NCBI GenBank assembly: GCA_000721375.1
Contig: JOGW01000002.1
Location: 496,001 to 560,000, forward strand
DNA: 64,000 nucleotides
Reading direction: 5' to 3'
Source of the DNA: Streptomyces sp. NRRL B-3428
Lineage (GTDB): Bacteria; Actinomycetota; Actinomycetes; Streptomycetales; Streptomycetaceae
Position 1 is the first letter of the stretch. The number at the start of each line of letters is the position of its first letter. A program made the translations under genes and the position numbers. Positions 1 through 8,471 of this stretch are shown here, piece by piece. The notes beneath the pieces were generated by a model that saw only the letters and a program-made list of their open reading frames with translations, was not told the origin of the DNA and ran no database searches.

Positions 1-586
1 GCCGCGCCACCGTGTCGTACACGAGCTCCGGCACCTCCGGCGGAATGTGCGTGCACAGCACGTCCACCTCGCCGACGGCCTCGATCTTCGCCGCGTACTC
101 CTCGTCACTGATCTCGTACGGCGTGCGCATGGGCGACTTGAGCCCGCCGCCGACGAAGCCGAAGACGAGGCCGCCGATCTCGGTCCGCTCGCCGTCGAGG
201 ACCGTGGTGCCCGCTTCCGCGTACTCCTTCCACAGGCCAGGCATGTCGACGTTGCCGTAGGTCGCGTACGTCGGGGTCGGGAAGGCCGCGAACATCTCGG
301 CGTACTGCCTGCGCACCGCGCTTTCGATCGCGGAGTTGCGGTCAAGGCCCTTCCACAGCGAGGCCCCGAACGCGCGCGCCTCCTCGTAGCGGCGGGCGGT
401 GCGCAGCTCGACGATGCGGGAGGCGTTCTCGGCGCCGAAGAGGTCGGGGAAGATGCCGCGCGAGTGGTCGGCGTAGTCGAGGAAGAGCACCAGGTCACCG
501 AGGCAGACCAGGGCGTCGGCGCCGTCACCTGCGCGCGCGAGTGCCTCGGTGTTGCCGTGTACGTCGCTGACCACATGCACTCGCAT
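1..586 (-). CDS. Metallophosphoesterase, 3' end beyond window
   Basis: Calcineurin-like phosphoesterase that would hydrolyse a phosphate ester at a two-metal site; the substrate cannot be told. Read on the minus strand from ATG at 586, it gives about 195 residues before the window ends. The metal-binding motifs appear in family order: DVHGN near residue 9, GDLV near 32, GNVD near 112 and CTHIPPE near 180. The reading frame is open to position 1, so the C-terminus is missing. The start is the first ATG before the conserved N-terminal strand (MRVHVVSD). The gene runs away from the acyl-CoA ligase and is its own unit. The family call is firm. The function inside the cell is unknown. Confidence 0.85.
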   Translation of the reverse strand, partial: MRVHVVSDVHGNTEALARAGDGADALVCLGDLVLFLDYADHSRGIFPDLFGAENASRIVELRTARRYEEARAFGASLWKGLDRNSAIESAVRRQYAEMFAAFPTPTYATYGNVDMPGLWKEYAEAGTTVLDGERTEIGGLVFGFVGGGLKSPMRTPYEISDEEYAAKIEAVGEVDVLCTHIPPEVPELVYDTVAR

Positions 587-613
587 GCCGATCACCCTAG
601 AACCCCGGGGCCC

Positions 614-636
614 GGACTGGTAGAGCACACCAGTCC
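614..636. promoter_or_regulatory. Inverted repeat in divergent intergenic region
   Basis: GGACTGGT-N7-ACCAGTCC is a perfect 8-bp inverted repeat lying 28-50 bases before the phosphoesterase start. It could be an operator or a short leader hairpin. The rest of the 329-base gap (587-915) holds the promoters of two divergent genes; nothing else was recognised there. Confidence 0.35.
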
Positions 637-915
637 CCCACCAAACCCCCACCGGACCTGCGGTTACTTCCGAGTCGCAGGAGTGGTCGACTACTGTGCG
701 AAGTGCAACGCCTTGTCGTGTGACGCAGCGAACATCTGGCCCGGACCCCCTATCGGAGAGTCCATACCGATGGGTAACGTCCGGGCAGTCCAGTCGTGCT
801 CCCGTGTCTTTGGAAAAGTATTCCGCCCAGGGCACCCGAGCACCTGCCCGATCTTGGACCGCACCGTCGCAGCACACAACGTCGTGGCGCCGGCGCCCTA
901 TGAGGAGCAGCAGTC

Positions 916-2709
916 TTGCGCGAGTTCAGCCTTCCGGCCCTTTACGAGGTCCCCGCGGACGGCAATCTGACCGACATCGTCCACCGCAATGCCGTGCAGC
1001 ATCCCGATGTCGCCGTCATCGGGCGCAAGGTGAACGGCACTTGGCAGGACGTCACCGCGAGAGACTTCCTCACCGAAGTGCGTGCCGCGGCCAAGGGCCT
1101 GATCGCCTCGGGCGTGCAGCCCGGCGACCGGGTCGGTCTGATGTCCCGTACGCGCTACGAGTGGACGCTGCTCGACTTCGCGATCTGGAGCGCGGGCGCG
1201 GTCACGGTTCCGGTCTACGAGACCAGCTCGCCCGAGCAGATCCAGTGGATCCTCGGTGACTCCGGCGCGGTCGGCTGCCTCGTGGAGCTCGACGCCCACG
1301 CGGAGGCCGTCGCCTCCGTACGCGACCGTCTTCCCGCCCTGGCGAACGTCTGGCAGATCGAGGGCGGCGGCCTCGACGAGCTGCGCGCCGCGGGCGCGGA
1401 CGTGAGCGACGAGACCGTCGACGAGCGCTCGGCCGTGGCGAAGGCCGACGACCCGGCCACGATCGTCTACACCTCGGGCACCACGGGCCGCCCCAAGGGC
1501 TGTGTGCTCACCCACCGCAGCTTCTTCGCGGAGTGCGGCAACATCGTCGAGCGCCTGCGCCCCCTGTTCCGTACGGGCGAGTGCTCGGTCCTGCTCTTCC
1601 TGCCGCTCGCGCACGTCTTCGGGCGCCTGGTGCAGATCGCGCCGATGATGGCGCCGATCAAGCTCGGCCACGTGCCGGACATCAAGAATCTGACCGATGA
1701 ACTGGCCGCGTACCGGCCGACGTTGATCCTCGGCGTCCCGCGCGTCTTCGAGAAGGTCTACAACTCGGCGCGCGCCAAGGCCCAGGCCGACGGCAAGGGC
1801 AAGATCTTCGACAAGGCCGCGGACACGGCGATCGCCTACAGCCGCGCGCTGGACTCGGCGGGCGGCCCGTCCCTCGGTCTCAAGCTGAAGCACAAGGCCT
1901 TCGACAAGCTGGTCTACAGCAAGCTGCGCGCGGTGCTCGGCGGCCGCGGCGAGTACGCGATCTCCGGCGGAGCGCCGCTGGGCGAGCGCCTCGGGCACTT
2001 CTTCCGCGGCATCGGCTTCACGGTCCTCGAGGGCTACGGCCTGACGGAGTCGTGCGCGGCCACCGCGTTCAACCCCTGGGACCGCCAGAAGATCGGCACG
2101 GTCGGCCAGCCGCTGCCGGGCTCGGTGATCCGGATCGCCGACGACGGCGAAGTCCTGCTGCACGGCGAGCACTTGTTCGCGGGCTACTGGAACAACGAGG
2201 CCGCGACCGCGGAGGCGCTGGCCGACGGCTGGTTCCACACCGGTGACATCGGCACGCTCGACGAGGACGGCTACCTCGCGATCACCGGCCGCAAGAAGGA
2301 GATCATCGTCACGGCCGGCGGCAAGAACGTCGCCCCCGCGGTGATCGAGGACCGCATCCGTGCGCACGCCCTTGTCGCCGAGTGCATGGTGGTCGGCGAC
2401 GGCCGTCCGTTCGTGGGCGCGCTCGTCACCCTCGACGAGGAGTTCCTGGGCCGCTGGGCCTCGGAGAACGGCAAGTCCTCGGCGTCGGTGGCTGATCTGC
2501 GCGAGGACCCCGAGCTGCTCGCCACGATCCAGGGCGCGGTGGACGACGGCAACGCGGCGGTCTCGAAGGCGGAGTCGGTCCGCAAGTTCCGCATCCTGGG
2601 CTCGCAGTTCACGGAGGAGTCGGGCCATCTGACGCCGTCCCTGAAGCTGAAGCGCAATGTGGTCGCCAAGGACTTCGCGGACGAGATCGAGGCGATCTAC
2701 CGGGGCTGA
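916..2709 (+). CDS. Long-chain acyl-CoA synthetase, FadD15-like
   Basis: AMP-dependent ligase that activates a long-chain fatty acid to acyl-AMP and then acyl-CoA, in the cytoplasm or at the membrane face. The protein has 597 residues, normal for the family. The phosphate-binding loop YTSGTTGRPKG is near residue 188, the adenine motif GYGLTES near 374, the GWFHTGDIG aspartate near 440 and the hinge/lysine region GRKKEIIVTAGGKN near 458. The TTG start is chosen because GAGGAG lies 8 bases upstream at 902-907. A PimB-like mannosyltransferase follows tail to tail, the same pairing as fadD15/pimB in mycobacteria, which suggests a link to membrane lipid supply. That link is inference. The enzyme class is firm. 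Confidence 0.93.
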   Translation: MREFSLPALYEVPADGNLTDIVHRNAVQHPDVAVIGRKVNGTWQDVTARDFLTEVRAAAKGLIASGVQPGDRVGLMSRTRYEWTLLDFAIWSAGAVTVPVYETSSPEQIQWILGDSGAVGCLVELDAHAEAVASVRDRLPALANVWQIEGGGLDELRAAGADVSDETVDERSAVAKADDPATIVYTSGTTGRPKGCVLTHRSFFAECGNIVERLRPLFRTGECSVLLFLPLAHVFGRLVQIAPMMAPIKLGHVPDIKNLTDELAAYRPTLILGVPRVFEKVYNSARAKAQADGKGKIFDKAADTAIAYSRALDSAGGPSLGLKLKHKAFDKLVYSKLRAVLGGRGEYAISGGAPLGERLGHFFRGIGFTVLEGYGLTESCAATAFNPWDRQKIGTVGQPLPGSVIRIADDGEVLLHGEHLFAGYWNNEAATAEALADGWFHTGDIGTLDEDGYLAITGRKKEIIVTAGGKNVAPAVIEDRIRAHALVAECMVVGDGRPFVGALVTLDEEFLGRWASENGKSSASVADLREDPELLATIQGAVDDGNAAVSKAESVRKFRILGSQFTEESGHLTPSLKLKRNVVAKDFADEIEAIYRG

Positions 2710-2717
2710 GTCCCGCA

Positions 2718-2775
2718 CGGCGCATACGAGGAGGGGCACACACCAGGCGGTGTGTGCCCCTCCTCGTATGCGCCG
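2718..2775. terminator. Bidirectional terminator, 27-bp perfect stem
   Basis: Positions 2718-2744 and 2749-2775 are exact reverse complements around the loop AGGC. The hairpin sits between two convergent stop codons (2709 and 2785) and can end transcription from both sides. There is no U-tract, as is usual for Streptomyces terminators. Confidence 0.9.
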
Positions 2776-2784
2776 AGAAAGCTG

Positions 2785-3927
2785 CTACAGAAGCTCCTTG
2801 AGCCGCTCCGCCAGCAGATCCCAGCGCCACTTCTCCTCGACCCACTCCCGCCCCCGCTCCCCCATCCGAGCCCGCAGCTCGGGGTCGAGGAGCAGCGCCG
2901 TGACGCGGTCCGCGGCCTCGGCCGGGTCACCGCCACGGACCACCCACCCCGTCTCCCCGTCGAGCACCGCATCCGGCGCCCCACCGGAGTCACCGGCGAC
3001 GACGGGCAGCCCGGTGGCCGAGGCCTCCAGGTACACGATGCCGAGACCCTCGACATCGAGCCCCCCGCGCCGCGTACGGCACGGCATCGCGAAGACGTCA
3101 CCGGCCCCGTAATGCGCGGGCAGCTCCCCCCACGGCACCGAACCCGTGAAGTGCACGGAGTCCGCGACCTTGGTCTCGGCCGCGAGCTTGCGCAGATCCT
3201 TCTCGTACGGGCCGCCGCCCACGACGAGCAGCACCGCGTCCGGCACCTTCGCCAGGATCAGCGGCATCGCCTCGATCAGTGTGTCCTGCCCCTTGCGCGG
3301 GACGAGCCGCGAGACGCACACGACCACCGGCCGCTCGCTGAGCCCGAGCCGGGCGCGCACCTCGGCGCCGCCCGAGCCGGGGTGGAAGGTCTTCTCGTCG
3401 ACGCCCGGCGGCAGTTGCCGCATCCGCGCGGCCGCCTCGGGAGTGAGCGCGGCGGCGATACGGGAGCGGGTGTACTCACCGAGGTAGGTGATCGTGTCGG
3501 TCGACTCCCCGATCCTGCGCAGGAGTTGACGCGACGCGGGCAGCTGGGCCCAGCCCGCCTCATGCCCGTGCGTGGTGGCGACGAGCCGGGTCGCACCCGC
3601 CTTGCGCAGCGCGCCGCCCATCAGACCGAGCGGAGCGGCGGCACCGAACCACACCGAAGTGCAGCCGTGCTCGTGCAGGAGCGATACGGCACGCCGGGTC
3701 ACGCGGGGCGTCGGGAGCAGCATCGTCGTACGGTCCCGTACGACCTTGAAGGGCTGCTCCGCGTCGAAGGCGGCGGTCGCCTCGGCGCCCTCGCGGCCGC
3801 GCTTCCAGGTGGAGGCGTAGACGACGATCTGCTCGGGGTCCAGCCGCAGCGCCATGTTGTGCAGGAAGGCCTGGATACCACCGGGGCGGGGCGGGAAGTC
3901 GTTCGTGACGATCAGGGTCTTGTGCAT
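2785..3927 (-). CDS. pimB: GT4 mannosyltransferase, PimB-like
   Basis: Retaining GT-B glycosyltransferase of family GT4. By family and synteny it is likely the GDP-mannose-dependent enzyme that adds the second mannose to phosphatidylinositol mannoside at the inner membrane face. It has 380 residues. The N-terminus (LIVTNDFPPRPGG) carries the acceptor-domain loop. The nucleotide-sugar motif VCVSRLVPRKGQD is in the C-terminal half, and the E-x7-E motif EGLGIVYLE is near residue 288. The start is ATG at 3927, where homology-like sequence begins; the frame stays open upstream but reads as low-complexity sequence. It is convergent with the acyl-CoA ligase and shares its terminator. The exact acceptor is inferred from synteny only. 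Confidence 0.85.
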   Translation of the reverse strand: MHKTLIVTNDFPPRPGGIQAFLHNMALRLDPEQIVVYASTWKRGREGAEATAAFDAEQPFKVVRDRTTMLLPTPRVTRRAVSLLHEHGCTSVWFGAAAPLGLMGGALRKAGATRLVATTHGHEAGWAQLPASRQLLRRIGESTDTITYLGEYTRSRIAAALTPEAAARMRQLPPGVDEKTFHPGSGGAEVRARLGLSERPVVVCVSRLVPRKGQDTLIEAMPLILAKVPDAVLLVVGGGPYEKDLRKLAAETKVADSVHFTGSVPWGELPAHYGAGDVFAMPCRTRRGGLDVEGLGIVYLEASATGLPVVAGDSGGAPDAVLDGETGWVVRGGDPAEAADRVTALLLDPELRARMGERGREWVEEKWRWDLLAERLKELL

Positions 3928-4069
3928 CGACGCCGACAGTAGCCGAAGGCTTCCGGAGACCGCGCCGCACACCATGCCGAAGGCACGGACGGCCGCGCCT
4001 CACCCCGTCCCCGGCGCCCCACCGGCATCATGACGGCTCACATCCTGTACATATACGGGCAAGGCTCAC

Positions 4070-5335
4070 ATGACGTCCGCAAAGCGCACCAACCCCCTGG
4101 GTCAACTCCCCCTGACAGTCCGCCTCCTGGCCGTCTGGCTGCCCACCCGGGCCCTGCTCCTGCTCTGGGTCTTCAAGGTGCTCACCACTCCGGGCCCGGA
4201 CGTCACCGCGGACGTCGAGGTGATCTACCAGAGCTGGTTCGAGATCCTGCGCACCGGAACGTTCCCGCTGGACGACGTCACCTGGCAGTACCCGCCGGCC
4301 GCCGCGCTCCCGATCCTGGCCCCCGCGCTGCTCCCCTTCCTCGCCTACACGGCGGCGTTCTTCGTCCTCGCCTTCCTCGCCGACGCGGTGGTCCTCGGTC
4401 TGCTCCGGTACGCGGCCGGCCGGCCCGGCAAGTCGGCGGCGGGCGCCTGGGCGTGGGCCGCCGGTGTACCGCTGCTCGGGCCTACCGCTTACGCGCGCTA
4501 CGACCTCTTCGTGACCGCCGCCGCCGTCACCGCGCTGCTCGCGGGCGCCCGGCACGCCCGCACCCAGGGCGCCCTGGCCGCCGTCGGCGCGCTGCTCAAG
4601 GTCTGGCCCGCGCTGCTCCTGATCGGTACGCCCCGCGGCCGCGCCACCCGCCGCGCGTGGACCACGGCGGTGGCCGCGGGCGTCGCCGTCACGCTGGCGT
4701 TCACGGTGACGATGCCGGGCGCGCTCGCCTTCCTGACCTTCCAGCGCGACCGCGGCACCGAGGTCGAATCGCTCGGCGCGCTCCCCTTCCACGTGGCCCG
4801 CCACTTCGGCTGGCCGGGCCATATGCAGCTCAACTACGGGTCGGTGGAATTCCTCGGGCCGTACGTCCCGTTCGTCACGACCGCCGCCCAGGCACTCACG
4901 GCGGCCGCCTTCGGCTGGCTCCTGCTGTGGCGGCTGCGGGCCCGCGCCTGGTCCCCCTCCACCCCGGCGGACGCGGCCTTCACCGCGGTCCTGCTGTTCA
5001 CGGCCACGAGCCGGGTGATCAGCCCGCAGTATCTGCTGTGGCTCGTCGGTCTGGCCGCGGTCTGTCTGATCTTCCGTACGAGCCGGATGCGCACCCCCGC
5101 ACTGCTCGTCCTCGCGGCGACGGGCGTCACGTTCCTCGAGTTCCCCGTCTGGTTCTCGCATGTGGCGGCGAGCGACCCGTGGGGCATCACTCTGCTCGCC
5201 GTACGCAACGGGCTCCTGGTCGCCGCCACACTGATCGCCGCCCGGCGGCTGTGGCGGCAGACCGTCACGGAACCGCGCAAGCGCGGCCTGCTGCCCGCTC
5301 AGGCCACCCGTGAGAAGACCGGCGCCGGCATCTGA
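4070..5335 (+). CDS. GT87-type integral membrane glycosyltransferase
   Basis: Polytopic membrane protein of 421 residues with about ten hydrophobic segments, matching the GT87/DUF2029 family of polyprenyl-phosphomannose-dependent mannosyltransferases. The first loop holds DVEVIYQSWFEIL, where the family's catalytic acidic residue usually lies, followed by the aromatic WQYPPAAALP. In actinobacteria such enzymes extend lipomannan-type glycans outside the membrane. Being divergent from the PimB-like gene fits that role, but the substrate is inference. Its last 37 bases overlap the 3' end of the convergent MATE gene, with no terminator between them. The Shine-Dalgarno (GGCAAGG) is weak. Confidence 0.8.
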   Translation: MTSAKRTNPLGQLPLTVRLLAVWLPTRALLLLWVFKVLTTPGPDVTADVEVIYQSWFEILRTGTFPLDDVTWQYPPAAALPILAPALLPFLAYTAAFFVLAFLADAVVLGLLRYAAGRPGKSAAGAWAWAAGVPLLGPTAYARYDLFVTAAAVTALLAGARHARTQGALAAVGALLKVWPALLLIGTPRGRATRRAWTTAVAAGVAVTLAFTVTMPGALAFLTFQRDRGTEVESLGALPFHVARHFGWPGHMQLNYGSVEFLGPYVPFVTTAAQALTAAAFGWLLLWRLRARAWSPSTPADAAFTAVLLFTATSRVISPQYLLWLVGLAAVCLIFRTSRMRTPALLVLAATGVTFLEFPVWFSHVAASDPWGITLLAVRNGLLVAATLIAARRLWRQTVTEPRKRGLLPAQATREKTGAGI

Positions 5336-6618
5336 CCCACCCGGCGCGCGAGCAGCCACAGGGCGGCGCACTGCGCGGCCGCCGCCACCCCCATCGCCAG
5401 GGCCACACCGCCAAGGCCGAGCCCCGACAGGGCGTATGCGAGCGGCAGTTGGACCAGCGCGCCGAGCCCGGTGATCCGCAGCAGCCGCGAGCTGTGGCCG
5501 CTGCCCTCCAGCACCCCGCCGTACGCGATCAAGCAGGCGAGCAGCACCAGATACGGGCCGAGGCAGCGCAGGAACACCACTCCCTGCCCGGCCACTTCGG
5601 GCTCGGCCCCGAAGGCGGCGAGCACCATGGGTGCGCCCGCGAGCAGCAGCCCTGCCGCGCAGCCGGCCGCCGAACCGGCCACGAGCGCCGCCTGCCGCCC
5701 GACCACCCCGCGCTCGCCCACCGGCCGCCCCTCACCCAGGAGATGGGCCGTGTGGATCGCGGCTGCCTGCCGTACGGCATAGAACGCCATCGTGGCCACG
5801 TACATCGCCTTCGTCGCGATCCCGTACGCCGCCACGGAGGCCACTCCCAGCCGCCCGACGACCCCGACAAGGGCCAGCGTCGCCGCCATCCGCAGCAGGA
5901 AGTCGGCGCCCATCGGCAGTCCGGTGCGCAGCGTGCGCAGGGCCGCGCGGACCACCGCGGGCCGCGGTCCGCAGCTCCGGTGCCGGCGCAGCGCCCTGAG
6001 CCCGAAGCCCAGCGCGACCGCCCGGCCGAGCGCCATGGCGAGTGCGGCGCCCTGGATGCCGTACGCCTTGATGAACAGCGGATCGAGCACGAGGATCAGG
6101 CCGTTCGCGAGCAGAGCCAGGCGCATGGGGGTACGGGTGTCGCCGCTGCCCTTGAGGACCGCGTCCAGCTGGAGCTGCGCGAAGAGCAGCGCGGAGCCCG
6201 GCAGCGAGATGGCGAAGTACTGCGCCGCGAGGGCCACTTCGGGCCCGTGGCCGCCCCCGAGCACCAGCGCGGCCACCGGCTCGCGCAGCAGGAACCCGCA
6301 GACCGCGACGGCCGGCGCGATGACCGCGCACACCGCCCAGCCCCCGGCGACCGCACTGCGCCGCGCCGCCGGGTCATGGGCGCCGCGGGCGTGAGCGACC
6401 AGGACCGTCGTACCGGAGCCGCCGATCAGCGCGAGTCCGAGCAGCAGGTTCTCCACGTTGGTCGCGACGGCCACGGCCGCCACGGCGGCTCCGCCCAGGT
6501 GCGCGACCCAGATCATCGTGACGATGCCGGCGGCGACGGAGGCGAGCAGCTCGAAGTAGACGGGGTACGCGAGCGCCACCAGCCTGCGCCTGTGCTCCGA
6601 CCCGTTCCCCACACCCAT
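5299..6618 (-). CDS. MATE-family multidrug exporter
   Basis: Cation-coupled exporter of the MATE family, 439 residues with about 12 predicted membrane segments in two similar halves. The first half starts LAYPVYFELLASVAAG and the second LRTGLPMGADFLLRMAA. The start is ATG at 6618 with GAGGGGGA about 8 bases upstream; an in-frame upstream ATG at 6678 lies inside the operator and is rejected. It is transcribed divergently from a PadR repressor gene across a double inverted repeat, the usual layout of a ligand-induced efflux pair. Substrates cannot be predicted. The 3' end overlaps the GT87 gene by 37 bases on the other strand. Confidence 0.9.
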   Translation of the reverse strand: MGVGNGSEHRRRLVALAYPVYFELLASVAAGIVTMIWVAHLGGAAVAAVAVATNVENLLLGLALIGGSGTTVLVAHARGAHDPAARRSAVAGGWAVCAVIAPAVAVCGFLLREPVAALVLGGGHGPEVALAAQYFAISLPGSALLFAQLQLDAVLKGSGDTRTPMRLALLANGLILVLDPLFIKAYGIQGAALAMALGRAVALGFGLRALRRHRSCGPRPAVVRAALRTLRTGLPMGADFLLRMAATLALVGVVGRLGVASVAAYGIATKAMYVATMAFYAVRQAAAIHTAHLLGEGRPVGERGVVGRQAALVAGSAAGCAAGLLLAGAPMVLAAFGAEPEVAGQGVVFLRCLGPYLVLLACLIAYGGVLEGSGHSSRLLRITGLGALVQLPLAYALSGLGLGGVALAMGVAAAAQCAALWLLARRVGQMPAPVFSRVA

Positions 6619-6641
6619 ACCCGCATCCCCCTCGAATCGCT

Positions 6642-6676
6642 GTACCTCTATTCGAGGTACCTCTACGAGAGGTACC
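6642..6676. promoter_or_regulatory. Double PadR-type operator between exporter and regulator
   Basis: Two inverted repeats of the same geometry overlap. GTACCTC-N5-GAGGTAC is at 6642-6660 and GGTACCTC-N5-GAGGTACC at 6656-6676. They share the central GAGGTACCTC palindrome. The site lies between the divergent starts at 6618 and 6720, where it would cover both promoters. Binding by the adjacent PadR protein is inference. Confidence 0.75.
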
Positions 6677-6719
6677 ATGAGGCCTCGACCGCAGGCAAGC
6701 GCGAAAGGGAGAAGACACC

Positions 6720-7244
6720 GTGCTGGAACTGAGCATCCTGGGCTTCCTGGGCGAACGCCCCCTGCACGGCTACGAGTTGAAGGCCCTCATCCAGGGCCTC
6801 AGCGGCCATGTCCGCCCGGTCAGCGACGGCGCGCTCTACCCCGCGATCACGCGCATGGTGAAGGCCGGAAAGCTCGACCAGCGCACCGAGCCCGGCAGCG
6901 GCGCCGTCCCGCGCCGCATCCTCTCCCTCACCCCCGAGGGCCGGGCCGCCCTCCACGACGTGCTGCGGTCGCCGAAGGACGCCGACATCACGGACGGCCA
7001 GCGCTTCTTCACCCTGCTCGCGTTCCTCGGCCAGCTGCCCGACCGCGCCGAGCAGGCGGCGGTGCTCCGGCGACGGCAGGAGTTCCTGCTCGCGCCCGCG
7101 AGTTTCTTCTACGACAACGGGACGCCGGTGCGCGCCGAGGAGGAGCCCGACCTGTTCCGCCAGGGCATGCTGCGGATCGCCCGCGCGACCGGGACGGCGG
7201 AAAAGAAGTGGCTGGCGGAGGCCATCGCGGAGCTGGAGTCCTGA
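6720..7244 (+). CDS. PadR-family transcriptional regulator
   Basis: PadR repressor of 174 residues. The N-terminal winged helix (residues 1-85) shows the family signatures LGFLGERPLHGYEL and GALYPAITRMVKAG, ending with a wing rich in arginine. The C-terminal helical part should form the dimer. The GTG start at 6720 has AGGGAGA about 8 bases upstream. The gene is divergent from a MATE exporter and the 102-base gap carries a double inverted repeat, so autoregulation plus exporter control is likely. The inducing ligand is unknown. A 15-bp terminator follows 6 bases after the stop. Confidence 0.92.
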   Translation: MLELSILGFLGERPLHGYELKALIQGLSGHVRPVSDGALYPAITRMVKAGKLDQRTEPGSGAVPRRILSLTPEGRAALHDVLRSPKDADITDGQRFFTLLAFLGQLPDRAEQAAVLRRRQEFLLAPASFFYDNGTPVRAEEEPDLFRQGMLRIARATGTAEKKWLAEAIAELES

Positions 7245-7250
7245 ACACGA

Positions 7251-7282
7251 CGGCGGCCGGGCCCCGTGGGGCCCGGCCGCCG
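7251..7282. terminator. Bidirectional terminator, 15-bp stem
   Basis: Positions 7251-7265 pair exactly with 7268-7282 across a 2-base centre. It separates the convergent padR-type gene (ends 7244) and cupin gene (ends 7293). Confidence 0.88.
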
Positions 7283-7292
7283 TAGGCGTTGC

Positions 7293-7682
7293 TCAGCCGT
7301 TGTGGTGGTCCTGGCAGCCACAGCCCTCGGCCGCGGCCCGCGGCAGCTGCTCGGTGAACTCGCTCTGCGAGAACACGGCGAGCAGCGTGGCGTCCTGCGC
7401 GCCGTTGTTGACCAGGGTGATCTCCTTGCCGGCGGGCAGCATCGCGAACGTGCCGGGCGCCACGGTCTTCGCACCGCACTTGCAGGACGCCTCGACGACA
7501 CCCGCTATGCCGGTGAGCAGCAGCTCGGACGCGCCGTGCGCATGCGCGGGAACGGTGCCGCCCGCGGGCACCTGGATGCGGACGGCGGCGAGCTCACGGA
7601 ACGGACCGCCCTTCGGGTCCAGGCGCAGCGCGGGGCTCTGGGCGTCGCGGTCGAGCGAGGTGTCGATGGTCATGCCGAACAT
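7293..7682 (-). CDS. Cupin-domain protein with Cys/His-rich tail
   Basis: Single small cupin of 129 residues. The first cupin motif reads GGTVPAHAHGASELLL (metal-ligand histidines AHAH and a glutamate) and the second begins PAGKEITLVNNG. Two cysteines flank SCKCGAK in mid-protein and the C-terminus is GCGCQDHHNG, a possible extra metal site that is not part of the basic fold. Start ATG at 7682 has AAGGAG 8 bases upstream; a second ATG three codons on is possible. It lies 52 bases behind a winged-helix regulator on the same strand and may be its co-transcribed partner. Enzymatic or sensor function is unknown. Confidence 0.8.
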   Translation of the reverse strand: MFGMTIDTSLDRDAQSPALRLDPKGGPFRELAAVRIQVPAGGTVPAHAHGASELLLTGIAGVVEASCKCGAKTVAPGTFAMLPAGKEITLVNNGAQDATLLAVFSQSEFTEQLPRAAAEGCGCQDHHNG

Positions 7683-7734
7683 GGGGGATCTCCTTGGGTG
7701 TTACGGGGTGTGGGGCGGCCGAGGCGGCCGAGCT

Positions 7735-8379
7735 TCAGCGGGCGACGAGGTCGGCCCGGCACAGCTCCGGTGCGAGGAACGGGCGCAGCTCGGCGCGCAT
7801 GCCGTCGTCTTCGAGCAGACCGTCGAGCAGGCCCTGATGCAGCGCGCAGACGACCTCGGGCGTACGACGGGCGAGTTCGCGGTACGGACACCCGTGCAGC
7901 AGGATCCGCTCGGCGCCGCCCGCCGCGGGCGCCCTCTGCGGAGCGAAGCCGAGGCGTGCCGCATGCGCGTACACGCGCTCGGCCGGTGGCGCGGGCGCGA
8001 CGGTCCGCGCGAGACGGCTCCCCCAGCTCCGGCCCGCGTCCCGGGCCGAGGGGGTGCCGGTCGCGAGGGTGTCGACGAGAGCGGCGGCCAGATCACGGTA
8101 GGCACTGCCCTCGTCGCCTACCGCCACGGCCGCGTAGAGCAGCTTCGGGCGGCCGCGTCCCGCACCCGCGGCCCTTTCGGCCCTGACGAGTCCGGCCTCG
8201 GCCAGCGCGCCGAGATGGTGCCGCACGGTGGCGACCGAAAGACCGGTGGCGGCGGTGAGCTCGTCCATCGCGAGCAGGCCGCCCGCCTCCCGCAGCAGGG
8301 ACATCAGACGCCGTCGTGAAGGAACGGCCAGGGCGCGATGAACGCTCTCGGCCGCCTCACCACCGGTCATTTCGGTCAT
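7735..8379 (-). CDS. Winged-helix regulator with cysteine-rich effector domain
   Basis: ArsR-like N-terminal winged helix (residues 10-75; recognition region SVATVRHHLGALAEAG) and a C-terminal domain carrying HGCPYRELARRTPEVVC and a later ELCRADL. The three cysteines and nearby histidine follow the spacing seen in SufR-like repressors that hold an Fe-S cluster, although many relatives are uncharacterised. A metal- or redox-sensing role is inference. The ATG at 8379 is only 6 bases after a TATATT -10-like box, which points to a leaderless transcript. A perfect 12-bp palindrome just upstream could be its own operator. The cupin gene follows 52 bases downstream. Confidence 0.82.
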   Translation of the reverse strand: MTEMTGGEAAESVHRALAVPSRRRLMSLLREAGGLLAMDELTAATGLSVATVRHHLGALAEAGLVRAERAAGAGRGRPKLLYAAVAVGDEGSAYRDLAAALVDTLATGTPSARDAGRSWGSRLARTVAPAPPAERVYAHAARLGFAPQRAPAAGGAERILLHGCPYRELARRTPEVVCALHQGLLDGLLEDDGMRAELRPFLAPELCRADLVAR

Positions 8380-8385
8380 GTCATG

Positions 8386-8405
8386 AATATAAACGACAGC
8401 TGTCG
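8386..8405 (-). promoter_or_regulatory. Leaderless promoter with palindromic operator
   Basis: On the minus strand the perfect palindrome CGACAGCTGTCG (8394-8405) is followed after two bases by the -10-like TATATT (8391-8386), then 6 bases to the regulator's ATG. The layout suits autoregulation of a leaderless gene. No other feature was seen in 8406-8471. Confidence 0.5.
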
Positions 8406-8471
8406 CCTAAAACCGGAGGGCAAAAGTCCTCGCCTTCACCCCCGAAAGACCCGTCGCCCCACCGGCTCTGG

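Noticed and set aside
898..2739. Long open frame opposite the acyl-CoA ligase
   Set aside because: Arginine/alanine-rich antisense shadow of a high-GC gene; the plus strand has the complete ligase with motifs and a ribosome site.
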